Shown: one piece after another, positions 9,177 through 21,041 of the stretch
Layout: every line of letters begins with the position of its first letter
Numbering within the stretch: the first letter of the stretch is position 1
DNA from: Alginatibacterium sediminis
GTDB taxonomy: Bacteria > Pseudomonadota > Gammaproteobacteria > Enterobacterales > Celerinatantimonadaceae
Length of the DNA: 64,000 nt
Assembly (NCBI RefSeq): GCF_003610775.1
Contig: NZ_RAQO01000003.1
Span: forward strand, 1 to 64,000
Direction of reading: 5' to 3'
The notes under the pieces: model-generated
The model's input: the letters and a program-made list of their open reading frames with translations, nothing else
What the model was told of the DNA's origin: nothing
Databases searched by the model: none
Program-made: the position numbers and the translations under genes

Positions 9177-10070
9177 TTAGACCAATCCTGAGACTGAAAG
9201 ATACCAATCAACTATTAATCCGCCCCAAAATAAATTGATTAAAGCGGCTATAGCTAAGTATGGCCCGAATGGAATGGCTTGTTGTCCTGAAATGGATTTA
9301 CGCAGCAACAGTGAAATGCCAACGATCGCACCTACGGCGGATGCTAAAAGTATAGTCAACGGTAGTGCTTGCCAACCAAACCAAGCGCCTATAACGGCGA
9401 ACAACTTAAAGTCCCCGTAGCCCATGCCTTCTTTTCCAGTCAACAGTTTAAAAACCCAAAAAAGACACCATAAGCTCATATAGCCTACGGCTGCGCCCAG
9501 AACGGCATCGGTTAGCGCGACGAACTGTTGGTCAAGGTTTAGAAGTAAGCCAAGCCATAATAGTGGGAGGGTTATTTGGTCGGGAAGGTACATTGTATCG
9601 AAATCAATCAAGGCTAAGCTTAGCATAAGCCAACAGAAAAGACTGGCCCAGATCAGCTGCGAACTAAAGCCAAAATGAATATAACAGGCAAAGGCCAATA
9701 TCGCGCAACCTAGTTCAACTAGAGGATATCGGATTGATATTGCAGCTTTACAAGTTCGGCATTTGCCCCGAAGTATTAACCAGCTGATAAGGGGAATATT
9801 GCACCAGGCTGGTATCAAACTTTTACATGAAGAACAACGCGAGCGCGGCACCATTAAGTTGAAGCGTTCTGGTGATTTTTGCGCTAGCTCAGGTTCAATT
9901 TCTAGAAAACTCTGGCACTCTGTGCGCCACTGGTTCTGCAGCATAATTGGAAGTCGATAAATCACAACATTCAGGAAAGAACCGATGCAAAGTGCTAAAG
10001 CAATCCAAAAAGCGAGTATGACTGTTGGGAACAGCTCCGCAAGCGTTAATAAATTAGTAGTAAAAGACAT
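9177..10070 (-). CDS. pilD: Type IV prepilin peptidase PilD
   Basis: A 297-residue inner membrane aspartic protease and N-methyltransferase that cleaves and methylates prepilins and type II secretion pseudopilins. Two CxxC pairs (CSSC and CRTC) form the cytoplasmic zinc loop. The catalytic aspartates lie in LIDFDTMYLPDQ and in GYGDFK. Several hydrophobic segments follow. It overlaps the end of pilC by one base. Confidence 0.95.
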   Translation of the reverse strand: MSFTTNLLTLAELFPTVILAFWIALALCIGSFLNVVIYRLPIMLQNQWRTECQSFLEIEPELAQKSPERFNLMVPRSRCSSCKSLIPAWCNIPLISWLILRGKCRTCKAAISIRYPLVELGCAILAFACYIHFGFSSQLIWASLFCWLMLSLALIDFDTMYLPDQITLPLLWLGLLLNLDQQFVALTDAVLGAAVGYMSLWCLFWVFKLLTGKEGMGYGDFKLFAVIGAWFGWQALPLTILLASAVGAIVGISLLLRKSISGQQAIPFGPYLAIAALINLFWGGLIVDWYLSVSGLV

Positions 10071-11314
10071 TACTTAACAATACTACCAAGTTGGAAGATT
10101 GGTAAGTACATGGCAACAACCATTCCGCCTACAAGCACTCCGAGTACCACCATTATTAAAGGTTCAATGAGTGAGGTAAGGCCATCAATGGCATCGTCCA
10201 CTTCGCCCTCATAAATGGTTGCTACTTTATCTAGCATACTATCCAAGGAACCTGCTTCTTCGCCGATCATCACCATTTGAGTGACCATATCTGGGAAAAT
10301 ATTAACAGTTTTCATCGCCACATTCATCTGCATACCGGTGGTGACTTCGTCGCGGATTTGAATAATCGCATTGCGATACACTACGTTCCCAGAAGCCCCC
10401 GCAGCTGATCCTAGCGCTTCAATTAGTGGGATACCTGCGGCAAAAGTGGTCGATAAGGTTCTCGCAAAGCGAGCCATTGCTGCTTTATGAAGGATAGGAC
10501 TTACCACGGGTAGTCTTAATACAAATCGGTCAGTTGCATCCTGTACTTTTTGGTATTTCCGATGCGCTTTGGTGAAGATAATTATAAAGGCAAGTATCCC
10601 TCCAAAAACCCAATGGTAGCTCTGTTGTAGTAGCTGGGAAATTCCAATAACAAACTGAGTGAATGCTGGCAGTTCTGCGCCAAAATCTGCGAAGATTTTC
10701 TCAAACTGCGGAATAACAAAAAGTAATAAAATGGCAGTTACAGTTAGCGCTACAATCAAAACTGTCGCTGGATAAAACATGGCTTTTTTGATCTTGGACT
10801 TTAGCGCTTCGGCCTTTTCCTTATAAGTAGCTACCCGGTCGTAAATAGTCTCTAAAGCACCACTTTGCTCGCCAGCTTCGACTAAGTCGCAATATAAATC
10901 ATCAAATTGAACAGGGTACTTTCTTAAGGCCTCGGATAGCGGATTTCCTGTTTGTACATCGTCGCTGATGCTGCCAATCAACTCTCGTAGCGGCGGTTTT
11001 TCAGCGCTGCGGCTTATAATACCAAGAGTCTGAACCAGTGGTACGCCAGCTGCCAGCATGGTAGCAATCTGGCGAGATACAATGGCGATATCCATTGCCT
11101 TAATACGCTGGCTAAACTTAGCAAACATGCTTTCGCTGCGACGCTTGGCTTTTGTTACACTAATGCCTTGGCGGCGCAGTTCTGCTTTTAGCTGAGTAAT
11201 ACTCTCGCTTTGAAACTCACCTTTGACCTTACCGCCCTTACGGTTAATTCCGGACCACTCGTAGGTATATACTTTTTTACTGATTTTTTTAGCAGTTTTA
11301 CTCGCCGTGGCCAT
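10070..11314 (-). CDS. pilC: Type IV pilus inner membrane platform protein PilC
   Basis: A 414-residue GspF-family polytopic protein that couples the PilB motor to pilus assembly. It has two homologous T2SSF domains, with LAAGVPLVQTL in the first and FAAGIPLIEAL in the second, and hydrophobic segments near residues 175-200, 220-245 and the C-terminus. It is in the pilA-pilB-pilC-pilD order typical of gammaproteobacteria. Confidence 0.96.
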   Translation of the reverse strand: MATASKTAKKISKKVYTYEWSGINRKGGKVKGEFQSESITQLKAELRRQGISVTKAKRRSESMFAKFSQRIKAMDIAIVSRQIATMLAAGVPLVQTLGIISRSAEKPPLRELIGSISDDVQTGNPLSEALRKYPVQFDDLYCDLVEAGEQSGALETIYDRVATYKEKAEALKSKIKKAMFYPATVLIVALTVTAILLLFVIPQFEKIFADFGAELPAFTQFVIGISQLLQQSYHWVFGGILAFIIIFTKAHRKYQKVQDATDRFVLRLPVVSPILHKAAMARFARTLSTTFAAGIPLIEALGSAAGASGNVVYRNAIIQIRDEVTTGMQMNVAMKTVNIFPDMVTQMVMIGEEAGSLDSMLDKVATIYEGEVDDAIDGLTSLIEPLIMVVLGVLVGGMVVAMYLPIFQLGSIVK

Positions 11315-11357
11315 GACTGTGGGGCTTCCTTGTCGCTGTTAAGTTTGGTAAAAGGAA

Positions 11358-13058
11358 TTAAACGTTGGTGACGCGCTGTACTTCTGCCATCGAAATTAAA
11401 CCTTCAGCGGCTTTTTGCAGTGCTGAACGACGTAGCGAACTCATACCCTCTGCAACTGCTATTTTGGCGATCTCAATAGAGTTACCATCGGCCATGATAG
11501 CTTCGGCGACTGCTTCGCTCATTGGCAGCACTTCGTAAATACCAGTACGTCCTTTGTAGCCATCAGTACACTTATTACAACCAACCGGGTCGTAAATGGT
11601 TATAGTTTTACCAAGTTGTTCTTGGTCAAAGCCTAAAGCTGGAAGATGACTATTACTAATAGTCGAGGGTTTTTTACAATGTGGACATAAGCGTCGCGCT
11701 AAGCGCTGGGCGATAATTAAGGTTACGGAAGACGCTATGTTGAATGCTGGCACACCCATGTTAAGCAAACGTGTCAGTGTTTCAGCTGCCGAATTAGTAT
11801 GCAGGGTTGATAAGACTAAATGTCCGGTTTGTGCCGCTTTAATTGAAATCTCGGCTGTTTCTAAGTCGCGAATCTCACCAACCATTACCACATCGGGATC
11901 TTGTCGCAAAAAGGCGCGCAGTGCGCTGGCGAAATTAAGACCGGCCCGAGTGTTTATTTGTACTTGGTTGACACCGGGCAAGTTAATTTCAACTGGGTCT
12001 TCGGCAGTAGAAATATTAATTTCAGTCGTATTAAGAATATTCAAACCAGTATACAGCGATACTGTTTTACCAGAACCGGTAGGTCCGGTGACTAAAATCA
12101 TACCTTGCGGACGAGATAGCGCGTCATTGTAAAGCTGCTTTTGCTTCTCATCGTATCCAAGAATATCGATGTTTAATGCAGCAGCTGAGCTATCCAATAT
12201 ACGGATAACAACTTTCTCTCCCCACATGGTCGGAAGCGTGTTAACCCGCATGTCAACGGCTTTATTGGGCCCCAGTTTTAGCTTGATACGCCCATCTTGC
12301 GGCAGACGTCGCTCGGCAATATCTAAGCGTGACATCACTTTAAGCCGCGCAGAAAAGCGGTTGGCTAAATTAACCGGAGGGCTTGCGATTTCGTGTAAGA
12401 TCCCGTCAATACGAAAGCGCACACGGTAGCGATGTTCATAAGGTTCAAAATGCAGGTCAGAAGCACCGCGGCGAATCGCATCCATTAACAGTTTATTGAT
12501 ATAAACAACAATCGGGGCGTCGTCATCTTTTTTCTGGGTTTCGTCTAAGCGACTATCTTCTTTACCAACCTCGATGTCGGAAATATCAGTATCACTAATA
12601 TCTCCGAGCTCAAGGCTGCCTTCGGCGTTTAGTAGGCTACCAATTGCCTGAGTTAGCTTACTTTCTTCAACCAGCAAGGCTTCCACATGCAAACCAAAGC
12701 TAAACCCAAAATCTTCAAGTGCTGGCGCGTTGGTTGGGTCGGCCATGGCCACGTAAAGGGTTTTAGACTGGGTGTAAACTGGCAAGCAGTGATGCTTAAG
12801 AATAAGTTTTTCGTTGAGGTATTCTTGCGGGATGGTTTGGGTGTCAACTGCATCTAAATCAAGCAGCGGGATGCCAAACTGCATTTCACAAAACTCGGCA
12901 AGCGCCAAGCTGTCTAAAATACTGTTTTCAACAATGAGAGTGGTCAGTGGAACATTTTCTTGGTGTGAGCGCTTACTGAGCTCTGTCAGTTTTTGAAGTT
13001 GCTCCGGAAAAGAAACGGCCAAGCTTTGAGCTAGACCGTTTAATATACTAGTTTGCAT
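11358..13058 (-). CDS. pilB: Type IV pilus assembly ATPase PilB
   Basis: A 566-residue hexameric extension motor. The N-terminal MshEN/GspE-N domain covers about residues 20-150. The ATPase domain carries Walker A GPTGSGKT, the Asp box and VMVGEIRD (Walker B). The zinc site CPHCKK ... CNKC sits near the C-terminus. It starts 6 bases after the pilA stop and is probably read from the pilA promoter by partial read-through. Confidence 0.96.
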   Translation of the reverse strand: MQTSILNGLAQSLAVSFPEQLQKLTELSKRSHQENVPLTTLIVENSILDSLALAEFCEMQFGIPLLDLDAVDTQTIPQEYLNEKLILKHHCLPVYTQSKTLYVAMADPTNAPALEDFGFSFGLHVEALLVEESKLTQAIGSLLNAEGSLELGDISDTDISDIEVGKEDSRLDETQKKDDDAPIVVYINKLLMDAIRRGASDLHFEPYEHRYRVRFRIDGILHEIASPPVNLANRFSARLKVMSRLDIAERRLPQDGRIKLKLGPNKAVDMRVNTLPTMWGEKVVIRILDSSAAALNIDILGYDEKQKQLYNDALSRPQGMILVTGPTGSGKTVSLYTGLNILNTTEINISTAEDPVEINLPGVNQVQINTRAGLNFASALRAFLRQDPDVVMVGEIRDLETAEISIKAAQTGHLVLSTLHTNSAAETLTRLLNMGVPAFNIASSVTLIIAQRLARRLCPHCKKPSTISNSHLPALGFDQEQLGKTITIYDPVGCNKCTDGYKGRTGIYEVLPMSEAVAEAIMADGNSIEIAKIAVAEGMSSLRRSALQKAAEGLISMAEVQRVTNV

Positions 13059-13064
13059 TATTGA

Positions 13065-13508
13065 TTAGCAAAGGCCGTTTGTCACACAACTTCCAGAAAC
13101 TGTCCATTGAACTTGAAGCTTAGAAGTTGTTAATCCAACAAGCTGGTAGGTTTCACTAGCAAGAGCATTTTTACCGGTAGCGGTGATAATGGCACCGGAG
13201 CCAGTTGCTGCAGTTACAGAAACTGAAGCGATTAGCGAGTCAGCGGTGGTATCGAAGGCACCACTAACAGAGTTTTGTGCAGTAGTGCGACACTCTGCTT
13301 CAGTACGTGTTGCTGCTTGAGTACAAACTTCAAAAGCTGTTTTAGCTGGTCCAACAGCAGCAATTACTTCAGAGAACTTTGCGCGGTTGGTATAGGTTTG
13401 ATATGCAGGTAGTGCGACAGCCGCCAAAATAGCAACAATTGCAACTACGATCATGAGTTCGATTAGCGTAAAACCGCCTTGTTTGGCAGTCGAAATCTGT
13501 TTGTTCAT
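13065..13508 (-). CDS. pilA: Type IV major pilin PilA
   Basis: A 147-residue prepilin. A short basic leader ([11 protein letters not shown]) is followed by the cleavage motif [18 protein letters not shown], with Glu5 of the mature protein. A disulfide-bonded C-terminal loop is suggested by the Cys residues near the end (GSCVTNGLC) and two Cys near residues 95-110. The ATG at 13508 is preferred because AAAGGA precedes it and the leader is of normal length; an upstream in-frame ATG would add MERKTQ. Confidence 0.94.
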   Translation of the reverse strand: MNKQISTAKQGGFTLIELMIVVAIVAILAAVALPAYQTYTNRAKFSEVIAAVGPAKTAFEVCTQAATRTEAECRTTAQNSVSGAFDTTADSLIASVSVTAATGSGAIITATGKNALASETYQLVGLTTSKLQVQWTVSGSCVTNGLC

Positions 13509-13911
13509 TTGCGTTTTCCTTTCCACAGATAGTGTTTAATTAGTTTGATTGTTTACCGTCGGTAAAACTAAAATAGCAGCGTTTATAATTTGTATTCGTA
13601 TAGAGTCTTAGCTCTAAATACCTGCGCTTGCCTTTTTAACCGAGATTTATTATATCTAACTTTGCTTGACTGTATACGTCAAAATAACGTAAAAACTGCT
13701 AGCTGAGCCAATCTTCTAACAAAAGTGTGCTTAAAATCAACTCTTACTTATAATAATCATTAAAAAAACAAGTGCTTAAAAAATAATACCTACAAGTCAA
13801 AATGCGTTTATTCTAGTTGAATGACTGATTTTGTAGGCAAATGTCGTACTAAAACCTATCCGCAACCCAATTTGGAGCCTAAATATAACAATAAGCTCAT
13901 GCGCTTTACAT
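13509..13911. promoter_or_regulatory. pilA-nadC intergenic region with a palindrome
   Basis: About 400 bases without a gene. TTTACCG-T-CGGTAAA at 13552-13566 is a perfect 7-bp inverted repeat in the pilA leader and could be an operator or a leader hairpin. A sigma54 TGGCAC-TTGC element, common before pilA genes, was looked for and not found. The rest is AT-rich, with no further recognisable signal. Confidence 0.4.
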
Positions 13912-14781
<870 letters not shown>

Positions 14782-14872
14782 TTAACGCAACAAGGGGGCT
14801 GAAGGCTAAAAACACTTGAAAAACTTTGAGGCTAACGCACACTTAAACGATACAACATAGCGAGGTTTGGTT

Positions 14873-15442
14873 TTGAATCCATTTTCGATAGATGAGCAGC
14901 ACCGACTAAGTTTAGATTTAGATGATGCTATCCCAGCATTATTGAGTTTTCGAGACAGCCCTCATTTTGACTTAAGACCTAATAAAATTGACATCAGTGT
15001 GGTGGTTGTCCATTGCATCAGCTTACCCGAGTCTTGTTTTAATCTTCCTTATATTGAACAGCTATTTATGGGGCAATTAGATTGCAATGCTGATCCTAGC
15101 TTTTCAGAACTGCAAGGGCTGAGAGTTTCTGCGCATCTTGTTATTAAACGAGACGGTTCTATTACTCAATATGTGCCCTTTGATAAAAGGGCTTGGCATG
15201 CGGGAGTCTCTAGCTATGAATTGCGGGACAACTGTAATGACTTTGCTATAGGCATTGAGCTTGAAGGTGACATTCATAGCAGCTTTGAAGCTGCACAATA
15301 TCAAAGTTTAAATTGGGTTTGTGCGGCACTCTACGCAAAATACCCGTTGATCAGCCGTGAGAGGCTTGTTGCTCATAGCGATATTGCACCAGGTCGAAAA
15401 CTTGATCCGGGACCGTTCTTTGATTGGACGAAAGTTGTCTGA
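14873..15442 (+). CDS. ampD: 1,6-anhydro-N-acetylmuramyl-L-alanine amidase AmpD
   Basis: A 189-residue cytosolic zinc amidase of peptidoglycan recycling that cleaves anhydromuropeptides imported by AmpG. Zinc ligands are the His in VVVHCISLP, the His in RLVAHSDIAPG and the Asp in KLDPGP. There is no signal peptide, as expected for AmpD. I prefer the TTG at 14873 because GAGG lies 7 bases upstream; an in-frame TTG at 14867 leaves only one base of spacing. Confidence 0.92.
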   Translation: MNPFSIDEQHRLSLDLDDAIPALLSFRDSPHFDLRPNKIDISVVVVHCISLPESCFNLPYIEQLFMGQLDCNADPSFSELQGLRVSAHLVIKRDGSITQYVPFDKRAWHAGVSSYELRDNCNDFAIGIELEGDIHSSFEAAQYQSLNWVCAALYAKYPLISRERLVAHSDIAPGRKLDPGPFFDWTKVV

Positions 15443-15491
15443 TTAAGGTAACAATTCCAATTGTTAAATATTTCAACTCAAACTCAAATTT

Positions 15492-15509
15492 AAATGGTCA
15501 TACCAGTTT
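15492..15509. promoter_or_regulatory. PdhR-type operator (distal)
   Basis: TGGTCATACCA matches the TGGT-N3-ACCA core bound by E. coli PdhR, within AAATGGT and ACCAGTTT. It lies about 220 bases before pdhR and 50 bases after ampD. Confidence 0.6.
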
Positions 15510-15612
15510 GCAGCTAGCGATTGATTAAGCTGTAGTCGCTACCTTATACGGCATAAAATTGATATAGGTCAATTTCCCTAGACAGCAGAAAGCAGTTTTG
15601 TTAAATTGCGTC

Positions 15613-15640
15613 CTGTTAAATGGTAATACCAATTTAACAG
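15613..15640. promoter_or_regulatory. PdhR-type operator (proximal)
   Basis: TGGTAATACCA carries the TGGT-N3-ACCA core and is flanked by CTGTTAAA and TTTAACAG, giving a longer near-perfect palindrome. It lies about 75 bases before the pdhR start. It fits feedback control of the pdhR-aceEF-lpd operon by PdhR, relieved by pyruvate. Confidence 0.75.
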
Positions 15641-15714
15641 GCGTTAATTAAATAAAGCCCATTTTCGGTCTGTGTTATCAATTTCGCAGTCGAGTTTCTA
15701 AGGATTACTATTAC

Positions 15715-16479
15715 ATGAGCTATCAACCGGTTCGGCAAGCGAAATTAGCTGACGTGATAATGGTGGAGCTAGAGCGCATGATCCTAGAAGGTAGTTTGGG
15801 GCCTGGAGAACGTTTGCCAGCAGAACGCGAATTAGCTAAACAATTTGACGTGTCTAGGCCGTCTCTGCGCGAAGCAATTCAAAAGCTTGAAGCCAAAGGC
15901 CTTGTTTCTCGCCGCCAAGGTGGTGGAACATTTGTCGAGGCTGGATTGCGTGCCGGGTTAACCGACCCTCTATTTAACTTGCTTGCCAATCATGACGAAG
16001 CACAGCTAGATTTACTAGAATTTAGATTCGCTGTTGAAGGCATATCAGCCTATTACGCTGCGATTCGAGGTACCGATGCGGACATTGAAAAAGTTCAATC
16101 TTGTTATCAAGAAATTGAGTTAGCTCAAACGGACGCAAATACTGAAGCTGAAGCGCAGGCTGTACTGAAGTTTTATGAAGCGATAACCGAAGCTTCGCAT
16201 AATTTAATTTTATTGCATTTGGTTCGCGGTTTAAGTGCTTTACTTAAACTTAATATTCAAAGCAATTTAGAGCTTTTATATCGCCGTAGTGGCATGGCTG
16301 AAGAACTAGCCAGTCATCGACAAGCGGTATTACAAGCCATTATCGATGGTAAAGCAGATGATGCTAGGCAATCGTCTCAGCAGCATTTAGCTTACATCGA
16401 AGCAACATTGTTAGAGATTGACCGCGAAGAGAGTCGTATTGAACGCTCGCATCGTCGTTTAAATCAACTGAGAAACTAA
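15715..16479 (+). CDS. pdhR: Pyruvate-responsive regulator PdhR
   Basis: A 254-residue GntR-family repressor of the FadR subgroup. The N-terminal winged helix (residues ~8-75) contains LPAERELAKQFDVSRPSLREA. A helical effector-binding FCD domain follows. It lies directly upstream of aceE with 45 bases between, and its own upstream region holds two TGGT-N3-ACCA operators. By analogy with E. coli, pyruvate releases it and induces the pyruvate dehydrogenase operon. Confidence 0.95.
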   Translation: MSYQPVRQAKLADVIMVELERMILEGSLGPGERLPAERELAKQFDVSRPSLREAIQKLEAKGLVSRRQGGGTFVEAGLRAGLTDPLFNLLANHDEAQLDLLEFRFAVEGISAYYAAIRGTDADIEKVQSCYQEIELAQTDANTEAEAQAVLKFYEAITEASHNLILLHLVRGLSALLKLNIQSNLELLYRRSGMAEELASHRQAVLQAIIDGKADDARQSSQQHLAYIEATLLEIDREESRIERSHRRLNQLRN

Positions 16480-16524
16480 GGCCACAACCTTAGATTTACC
16501 CAACATTGAGATAAGGAAACAGTC

Positions 16525-19182
16525 ATGTCAGAGACCCTCAAGCATGATTTGGACACACTAGAAACCCAAGAATGGTTAGACGCTCTTGAGTCTGTGATTC
16601 GTGAAGATGGTGTTGAGCGCGCTCAATTTCTATTGGAACAAATGCTAAAAAATGCAAAGTTTGATGGCCTAGCTCTGCCAGGTGGTTCAATCGTCAGTGA
16701 TTACATCAATACTATTCCTGTTGCTGCGCAGCCTGAATACCCGGGTGATCTTAGTATTGAACGACGCATTCGGTCTATCATTCGTTGGAATGCCATCATG
16801 ATCGTTTTGCGAGCCTCGAAGAAAGATCTCGAACTCGGTGGCCACATGGCTTCTTACCAAAGTTCAGCAGCATTCTACGAAGTTTGTTTTAACCATTTCT
16901 TCCGTGCTCGTAACGAAAAAGATGGTGGTGACTTGGTCTACTACCAGGGTCATATATCTCCGGGTATCTATGCTCGCGCCTTTGTTGAAGGCCGCTTGAG
17001 CGCAGACCAACTTGATGGTTTTCGTCAGGAAGTTGATGGTAAGGGGATTAGTTCATACCCGCACCCTAAATTAATGCCTGAATTCTGGCAGTTCCCAACT
17101 GTTTCTATGGGTCTGGGACCTATTTCGGCCATCTATCAAGCTCGCTTCTTAAAATATTTAACGGGTCGTGGCCTTAAAGATTGCTCTAACCAACGCGTAT
17201 ATGCCTTTTTAGGTGATGGCGAGATGGACGAGCCTGAATCACGTGGCGCGATTTCATTTGCCGCGCGTGAGCGCCTAGACAACCTTTGCTTCCTTATCAA
17301 CTGTAATTTACAGCGCCTTGATGGTCCGGTAATGGGTAATGGCAAAATCATTCAGGAACTTGAAGGCCTATTTAAAGGCGCAGGTTGGAATGTGATTAAA
17401 GTTATTTGGGGAAGTGAGTGGGATAGCCTGCTTGATAAAGACAGCTCTGGTCGACTTCTTCAACTAATGAACGAAACAGTCGATGGTGATTACCAAACAT
17501 TTAAGTCTAAGTATGGCGCCTATGTTCGCGAACACTTCTTTGGTAAATACAGCGAAACCGCTGCTTTAGTTAAAGATATGAACGACGACGAAATTTTTGC
17601 TTTGCGACGTGGTGGTCACGATCCTCAAAAAATGTACGCTGCATTTGATGCCGCACGTAAAAACACCGGTGCACCGACTGTTATTCTGGCTAAAACTGTT
17701 AAAGGTTATGGCATGGGTGAAGCGGCGCAGGGTAAAAACATTGCTCACCAAGTGAAAAAAATGGATATGACCCATGTGGCTCAATTCCGTGACCGTTTAG
17801 GTGTTGATGTGTCAGATGAAGCCTTGGCTGATCTACCCTATGTAAGCATCAAAGAAGGTACGCCAGAATATGACTACCTGCATGCTCACCGTAAAGCGCT
17901 TAAAGGCTACACGCCTCAGCGTCTACCAAACTTCACCCAAGATCTGCTTATCCCAGAATTAAGTGAATTTTCAGCGTTACTTGATGAACAAAAACGCGAA
18001 ATTTCAACCACGATGGCCTATGTTCGTGCTCTAAACGTGTTGTTGAAAAATAAAAATGTAGGCAAAAATATTGTTCCGATTATTGCCGATGAAGCGCGTA
18101 CCTTTGGTATGGAAGGTTTGTTCCGCCAAATTGGGATTTATAATCCACAAGGACAAACCTATACGCCACAAGACAGAGAACAGGTTTCTTACTATAAAGA
18201 AGATACCAGTGGTCAGGTATTGCAAGAAGGCATCAACGAATTAGGTGCTATGAGCTCTTGGGTTGCAGCTGCTACTAGTTATAGCACCAACGATATTCCA
18301 ATGATCCCATTCTATATTTACTACTCTATGTTTGGTTTCCAGCGTGTTGGTGACATGGCATGGATGGCTGGCGATCAACAAGCGCGCGGTTTCTTACTCG
18401 GTGCAACTGCTGGGCGAACCACCTTAAACGGTGAAGGTCTACAACACGAAGATGGCCATAGTTTGGTGTTGGCAAATACAGTTCCTAACTGTATTTCTTA
18501 TGACCCAAGCTTTGCTTATGAAGTGGCGGTTGTTCTGCAAGATGGTCTGCGTCGCATGTATGGCGATCAAGAGAACGTCTATTATTACATCACCTTGATG
18601 AATGAGAATTACCATCAACCAGCGATGCCTGAAGGCGTAGAAGAGGGCATTCGCAAAGGTATTTATAAATTTGCTAGCCAAGACGGCGCGAAAGGCAAAG
18701 TTCAGCTTCTAGGCTCAGGAACCATCATGCAGCAAGTGATTAAAGCTGCTGATATCCTTTGCAAAGACTTTGGCATAGGCTCTGATATCTTCAGTGTAAC
18801 TTCGTTTAACGAACTTACACGTGAAGGCCAAGCCGTTGAGCGTTTGAACATGCTTAACCCTGGCAAAGAAGCGCAACAAGCTTACATTACTCAAGTATTG
18901 GGTAGTGAGCCTGTTATTGCTGCAACCGACTACATGAAAGTCTATGCAGACCAAGTGCGTGCATATATTCCAGCATCTTATAAAGTTCTAGGTACTGATG
19001 GCTTCGGTCGAAGTGATAGCCGTGAGAATTTACGTCGTCACTTTGAAGTGAATGCTCACTACATTGTTATTGCAGCTCTAACTCAGTTAGTGGAACAAGG
19101 TAGCATTGAAGTCGACGTGGTTAAGCAGGCTATCGAAACCTATGGTATTGATGCTAACAAAATCAACCCTCTTTACGCGTAA
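16525..19182 (+). CDS. aceE: Pyruvate dehydrogenase E1 component
   Basis: An 885-residue homodimeric, thiamine-diphosphate-dependent E1 that decarboxylates pyruvate and acetylates the lipoyl arm of E2. The ThDP motif starts at GDGEMDEPES and ends around NCNLQRLDGP. The Pyr and C-terminal transketolase-like domains are complete. AAGGAAAC precedes the ATG. Only 9 bases separate it from aceF. Confidence 0.98.
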   Translation: MSETLKHDLDTLETQEWLDALESVIREDGVERAQFLLEQMLKNAKFDGLALPGGSIVSDYINTIPVAAQPEYPGDLSIERRIRSIIRWNAIMIVLRASKKDLELGGHMASYQSSAAFYEVCFNHFFRARNEKDGGDLVYYQGHISPGIYARAFVEGRLSADQLDGFRQEVDGKGISSYPHPKLMPEFWQFPTVSMGLGPISAIYQARFLKYLTGRGLKDCSNQRVYAFLGDGEMDEPESRGAISFAARERLDNLCFLINCNLQRLDGPVMGNGKIIQELEGLFKGAGWNVIKVIWGSEWDSLLDKDSSGRLLQLMNETVDGDYQTFKSKYGAYVREHFFGKYSETAALVKDMNDDEIFALRRGGHDPQKMYAAFDAARKNTGAPTVILAKTVKGYGMGEAAQGKNIAHQVKKMDMTHVAQFRDRLGVDVSDEALADLPYVSIKEGTPEYDYLHAHRKALKGYTPQRLPNFTQDLLIPELSEFSALLDEQKREISTTMAYVRALNVLLKNKNVGKNIVPIIADEARTFGMEGLFRQIGIYNPQGQTYTPQDREQVSYYKEDTSGQVLQEGINELGAMSSWVAAATSYSTNDIPMIPFYIYYSMFGFQRVGDMAWMAGDQQARGFLLGATAGRTTLNGEGLQHEDGHSLVLANTVPNCISYDPSFAYEVAVVLQDGLRRMYGDQENVYYYITLMNENYHQPAMPEGVEEGIRKGIYKFASQDGAKGKVQLLGSGTIMQQVIKAADILCKDFGIGSDIFSVTSFNELTREGQAVERLNMLNPGKEAQQAYITQVLGSEPVIAATDYMKVYADQVRAYIPASYKVLGTDGFGRSDSRENLRRHFEVNAHYIVIAALTQLVEQGSIEVDVVKQAIETYGIDANKINPLYA

Positions 19183-19191
19183 GGTAAGCTC

Positions 19192-21033
19192 ATGACGATT
19201 CAAATTTTAGTCCCAGATATCGGCGCGGATGAGGTCGAAGTTACAGAAATTCTTGTCAATGTCGGCGATCACGTTGACGTTGAGCAGTCTTTGATTTCAG
19301 TTGAAGGCGATAAAGCGGCCATGGAAGTTCCTGCATCGCAAGCGGGCGTGGTTAAAGAAATTAAAATTCAGGTCGGCGATAAAGTTGCGACAGACTCATT
19401 AATAATGATCTTTGAAGATGCTGCTGGAGCCACTGAAACAAGCGAAGCAGCGCCCGTTGATACGCCAAGTGCGCCAGCTAAAGAAGCTGTGCGCAAAGAT
19501 GTCCAAGTGCCCGACATCGGCGATGATGAAGTTGAAGTTACTGAGGTCTCTGTTTCCATTGGCGACGTGGTTGAAGAAGAACAAACCTTAATCTCTGTTG
19601 AAGGCGATAAAGCTGCAATGGAAGTTCCAGCGCCATTTGCTGGTAAAGTTGTCGATATTAAGATAGGTGTGGGCGATAAAGTTTCGACCAATACGTTAAT
19701 TATGGTTTTTGAGTCAATAGAAGCTGTAGAGGCTGCGCCAGAAGCTTCAGCCAGCACTGTTGTCGAAATCAAAGAAGTTAATATTCCTGATATTGGCGAT
19801 GATGAGGTTGAAGTTACCGAGGTTACGGTTTCGGTTGGCGATAGTGTCGAGCTTGAGCAAACGCTAATTTCCGTTGAAGGCGACAAGGCAGCAATGGAAG
19901 TTCCAGCTCCTTTTGCCGGCGTGGTTAAAGAACTAAAAGTGAATGCTGGTGACAAAGTTAAAACTGGCTCTCTAATCATGGTCTTTGAAGTCAGTGGTGC
20001 TCCAAGCGTTGCTGTAGCAAAACCTGCTGCAAAAGCCGAAGTAGTAACGCCAGCTAAAACTGCGAGCAAAGCTGCGCCAACCAGCGTTAGTAGCACATCT
20101 GGTTTTGTGGAAAGCAACGCTTATGTACATGCATCGCCAGTGATTCGCCGTTTAGCGCGTGAATTTGGTGTTGACCTGTCTAAAGTGAAGGGTAGCGGCC
20201 GCAAAGGACGTATCGTTAAAGAAGACGTGCAAAACTTTGTGAAACAAGCCCTGGTGCAAGTTGCTAGTGGTGCTGTTTCAGGTTCAGGCATGGATGTGGC
20301 CAAATGGCCGTCTGTTGATTTCTCCAAGTTTGGTGAAATCGAAGAAATTCCGCTATCGCGCATTCAGAAAATATCTGGACCTGCCCTGCATCGCAATTGG
20401 GTCAAGATCCCGCACGTGACTCAGTTTGACGAAGCTGATATCAGTGAACTAGAAGCGTTCCGTAAAGAACAAAATGTTATCTGCGATAAGCAAAAGCTTG
20501 GATTCAAAATTACACCTTTGGTGTTTATGATGAAAGCTGTCGCTAAAACACTACAGCAGTTGCCAAAATTCAACTCAGCTTTATCTGATGACGGTAACAG
20601 CCTGATTATGAAGAAATACATTCATATTGGTATTGCTGTTGATACGCCGAACGGTTTGGTTGTTCCAGTGGTTCGTAATGTTGACCAAAAAGGCATTTAC
20701 GATTTGAGCAAAGAGCTGATGGCAATCTCAGTTAAAGCGCGTGACGGTAAGCTTACGGCTTCAGATATGCAAGGTGGCTGCTTTACCATATCAAGTTTGG
20801 GTGGTATTGGTGGTACGCAGTTCACACCAATTGTTAACGCACCTGAAGTTGCTATCCTGGGTGTTTCTCGTAGTGAGATGAAACCCAAATGGAATGGCAG
20901 TGAGTTTGTTCCGAAATTGATGTTGCCTTTGGCTATGTCATATGACCATCGTGTCATTGATGGCGCTGACGGAGCACGCTTTATCACCGTCTTAAGCGGC
21001 TTACTTGGCGATATTCGCCGATTAGTTCTTTAG
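19192..21033 (+). CDS. aceF: Pyruvate dehydrogenase E2, dihydrolipoyl acetyltransferase
   Basis: A 613-residue E2 core protein. Three lipoyl domains (about residues 1-77, 102-178 and 197-275) each carry the lipoylated lysine in [12 protein letters not shown], linked by Ala/Pro-rich arms. A peripheral subunit binding domain (around 308-350, [12 protein letters not shown]) precedes the catalytic domain, with His586 in YDHRVIDG. The lipoyl repeats are strongly conserved at DNA level, so copy number could change by recombination. E. coli also has three. Confidence 0.97.
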   Translation: MTIQILVPDIGADEVEVTEILVNVGDHVDVEQSLISVEGDKAAMEVPASQAGVVKEIKIQVGDKVATDSLIMIFEDAAGATETSEAAPVDTPSAPAKEAVRKDVQVPDIGDDEVEVTEVSVSIGDVVEEEQTLISVEGDKAAMEVPAPFAGKVVDIKIGVGDKVSTNTLIMVFESIEAVEAAPEASASTVVEIKEVNIPDIGDDEVEVTEVTVSVGDSVELEQTLISVEGDKAAMEVPAPFAGVVKELKVNAGDKVKTGSLIMVFEVSGAPSVAVAKPAAKAEVVTPAKTASKAAPTSVSSTSGFVESNAYVHASPVIRRLAREFGVDLSKVKGSGRKGRIVKEDVQNFVKQALVQVASGAVSGSGMDVAKWPSVDFSKFGEIEEIPLSRIQKISGPALHRNWVKIPHVTQFDEADISELEAFRKEQNVICDKQKLGFKITPLVFMMKAVAKTLQQLPKFNSALSDDGNSLIMKKYIHIGIAVDTPNGLVVPVVRNVDQKGIYDLSKELMAISVKARDGKLTASDMQGGCFTISSLGGIGGTQFTPIVNAPEVAILGVSRSEMKPKWNGSEFVPKLMLPLAMSYDHRVIDGADGARFITVLSGLLGDIRRLVL

Positions 21034-21041
21034 TCCAATAA

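Noticed and set aside
19368-20117. 249-codon open frame antisense to aceF
   Set aside because: A shadow of the three repeated lipoyl domains and their Ala/Glu-rich codons; aceF is certain on the plus strand.
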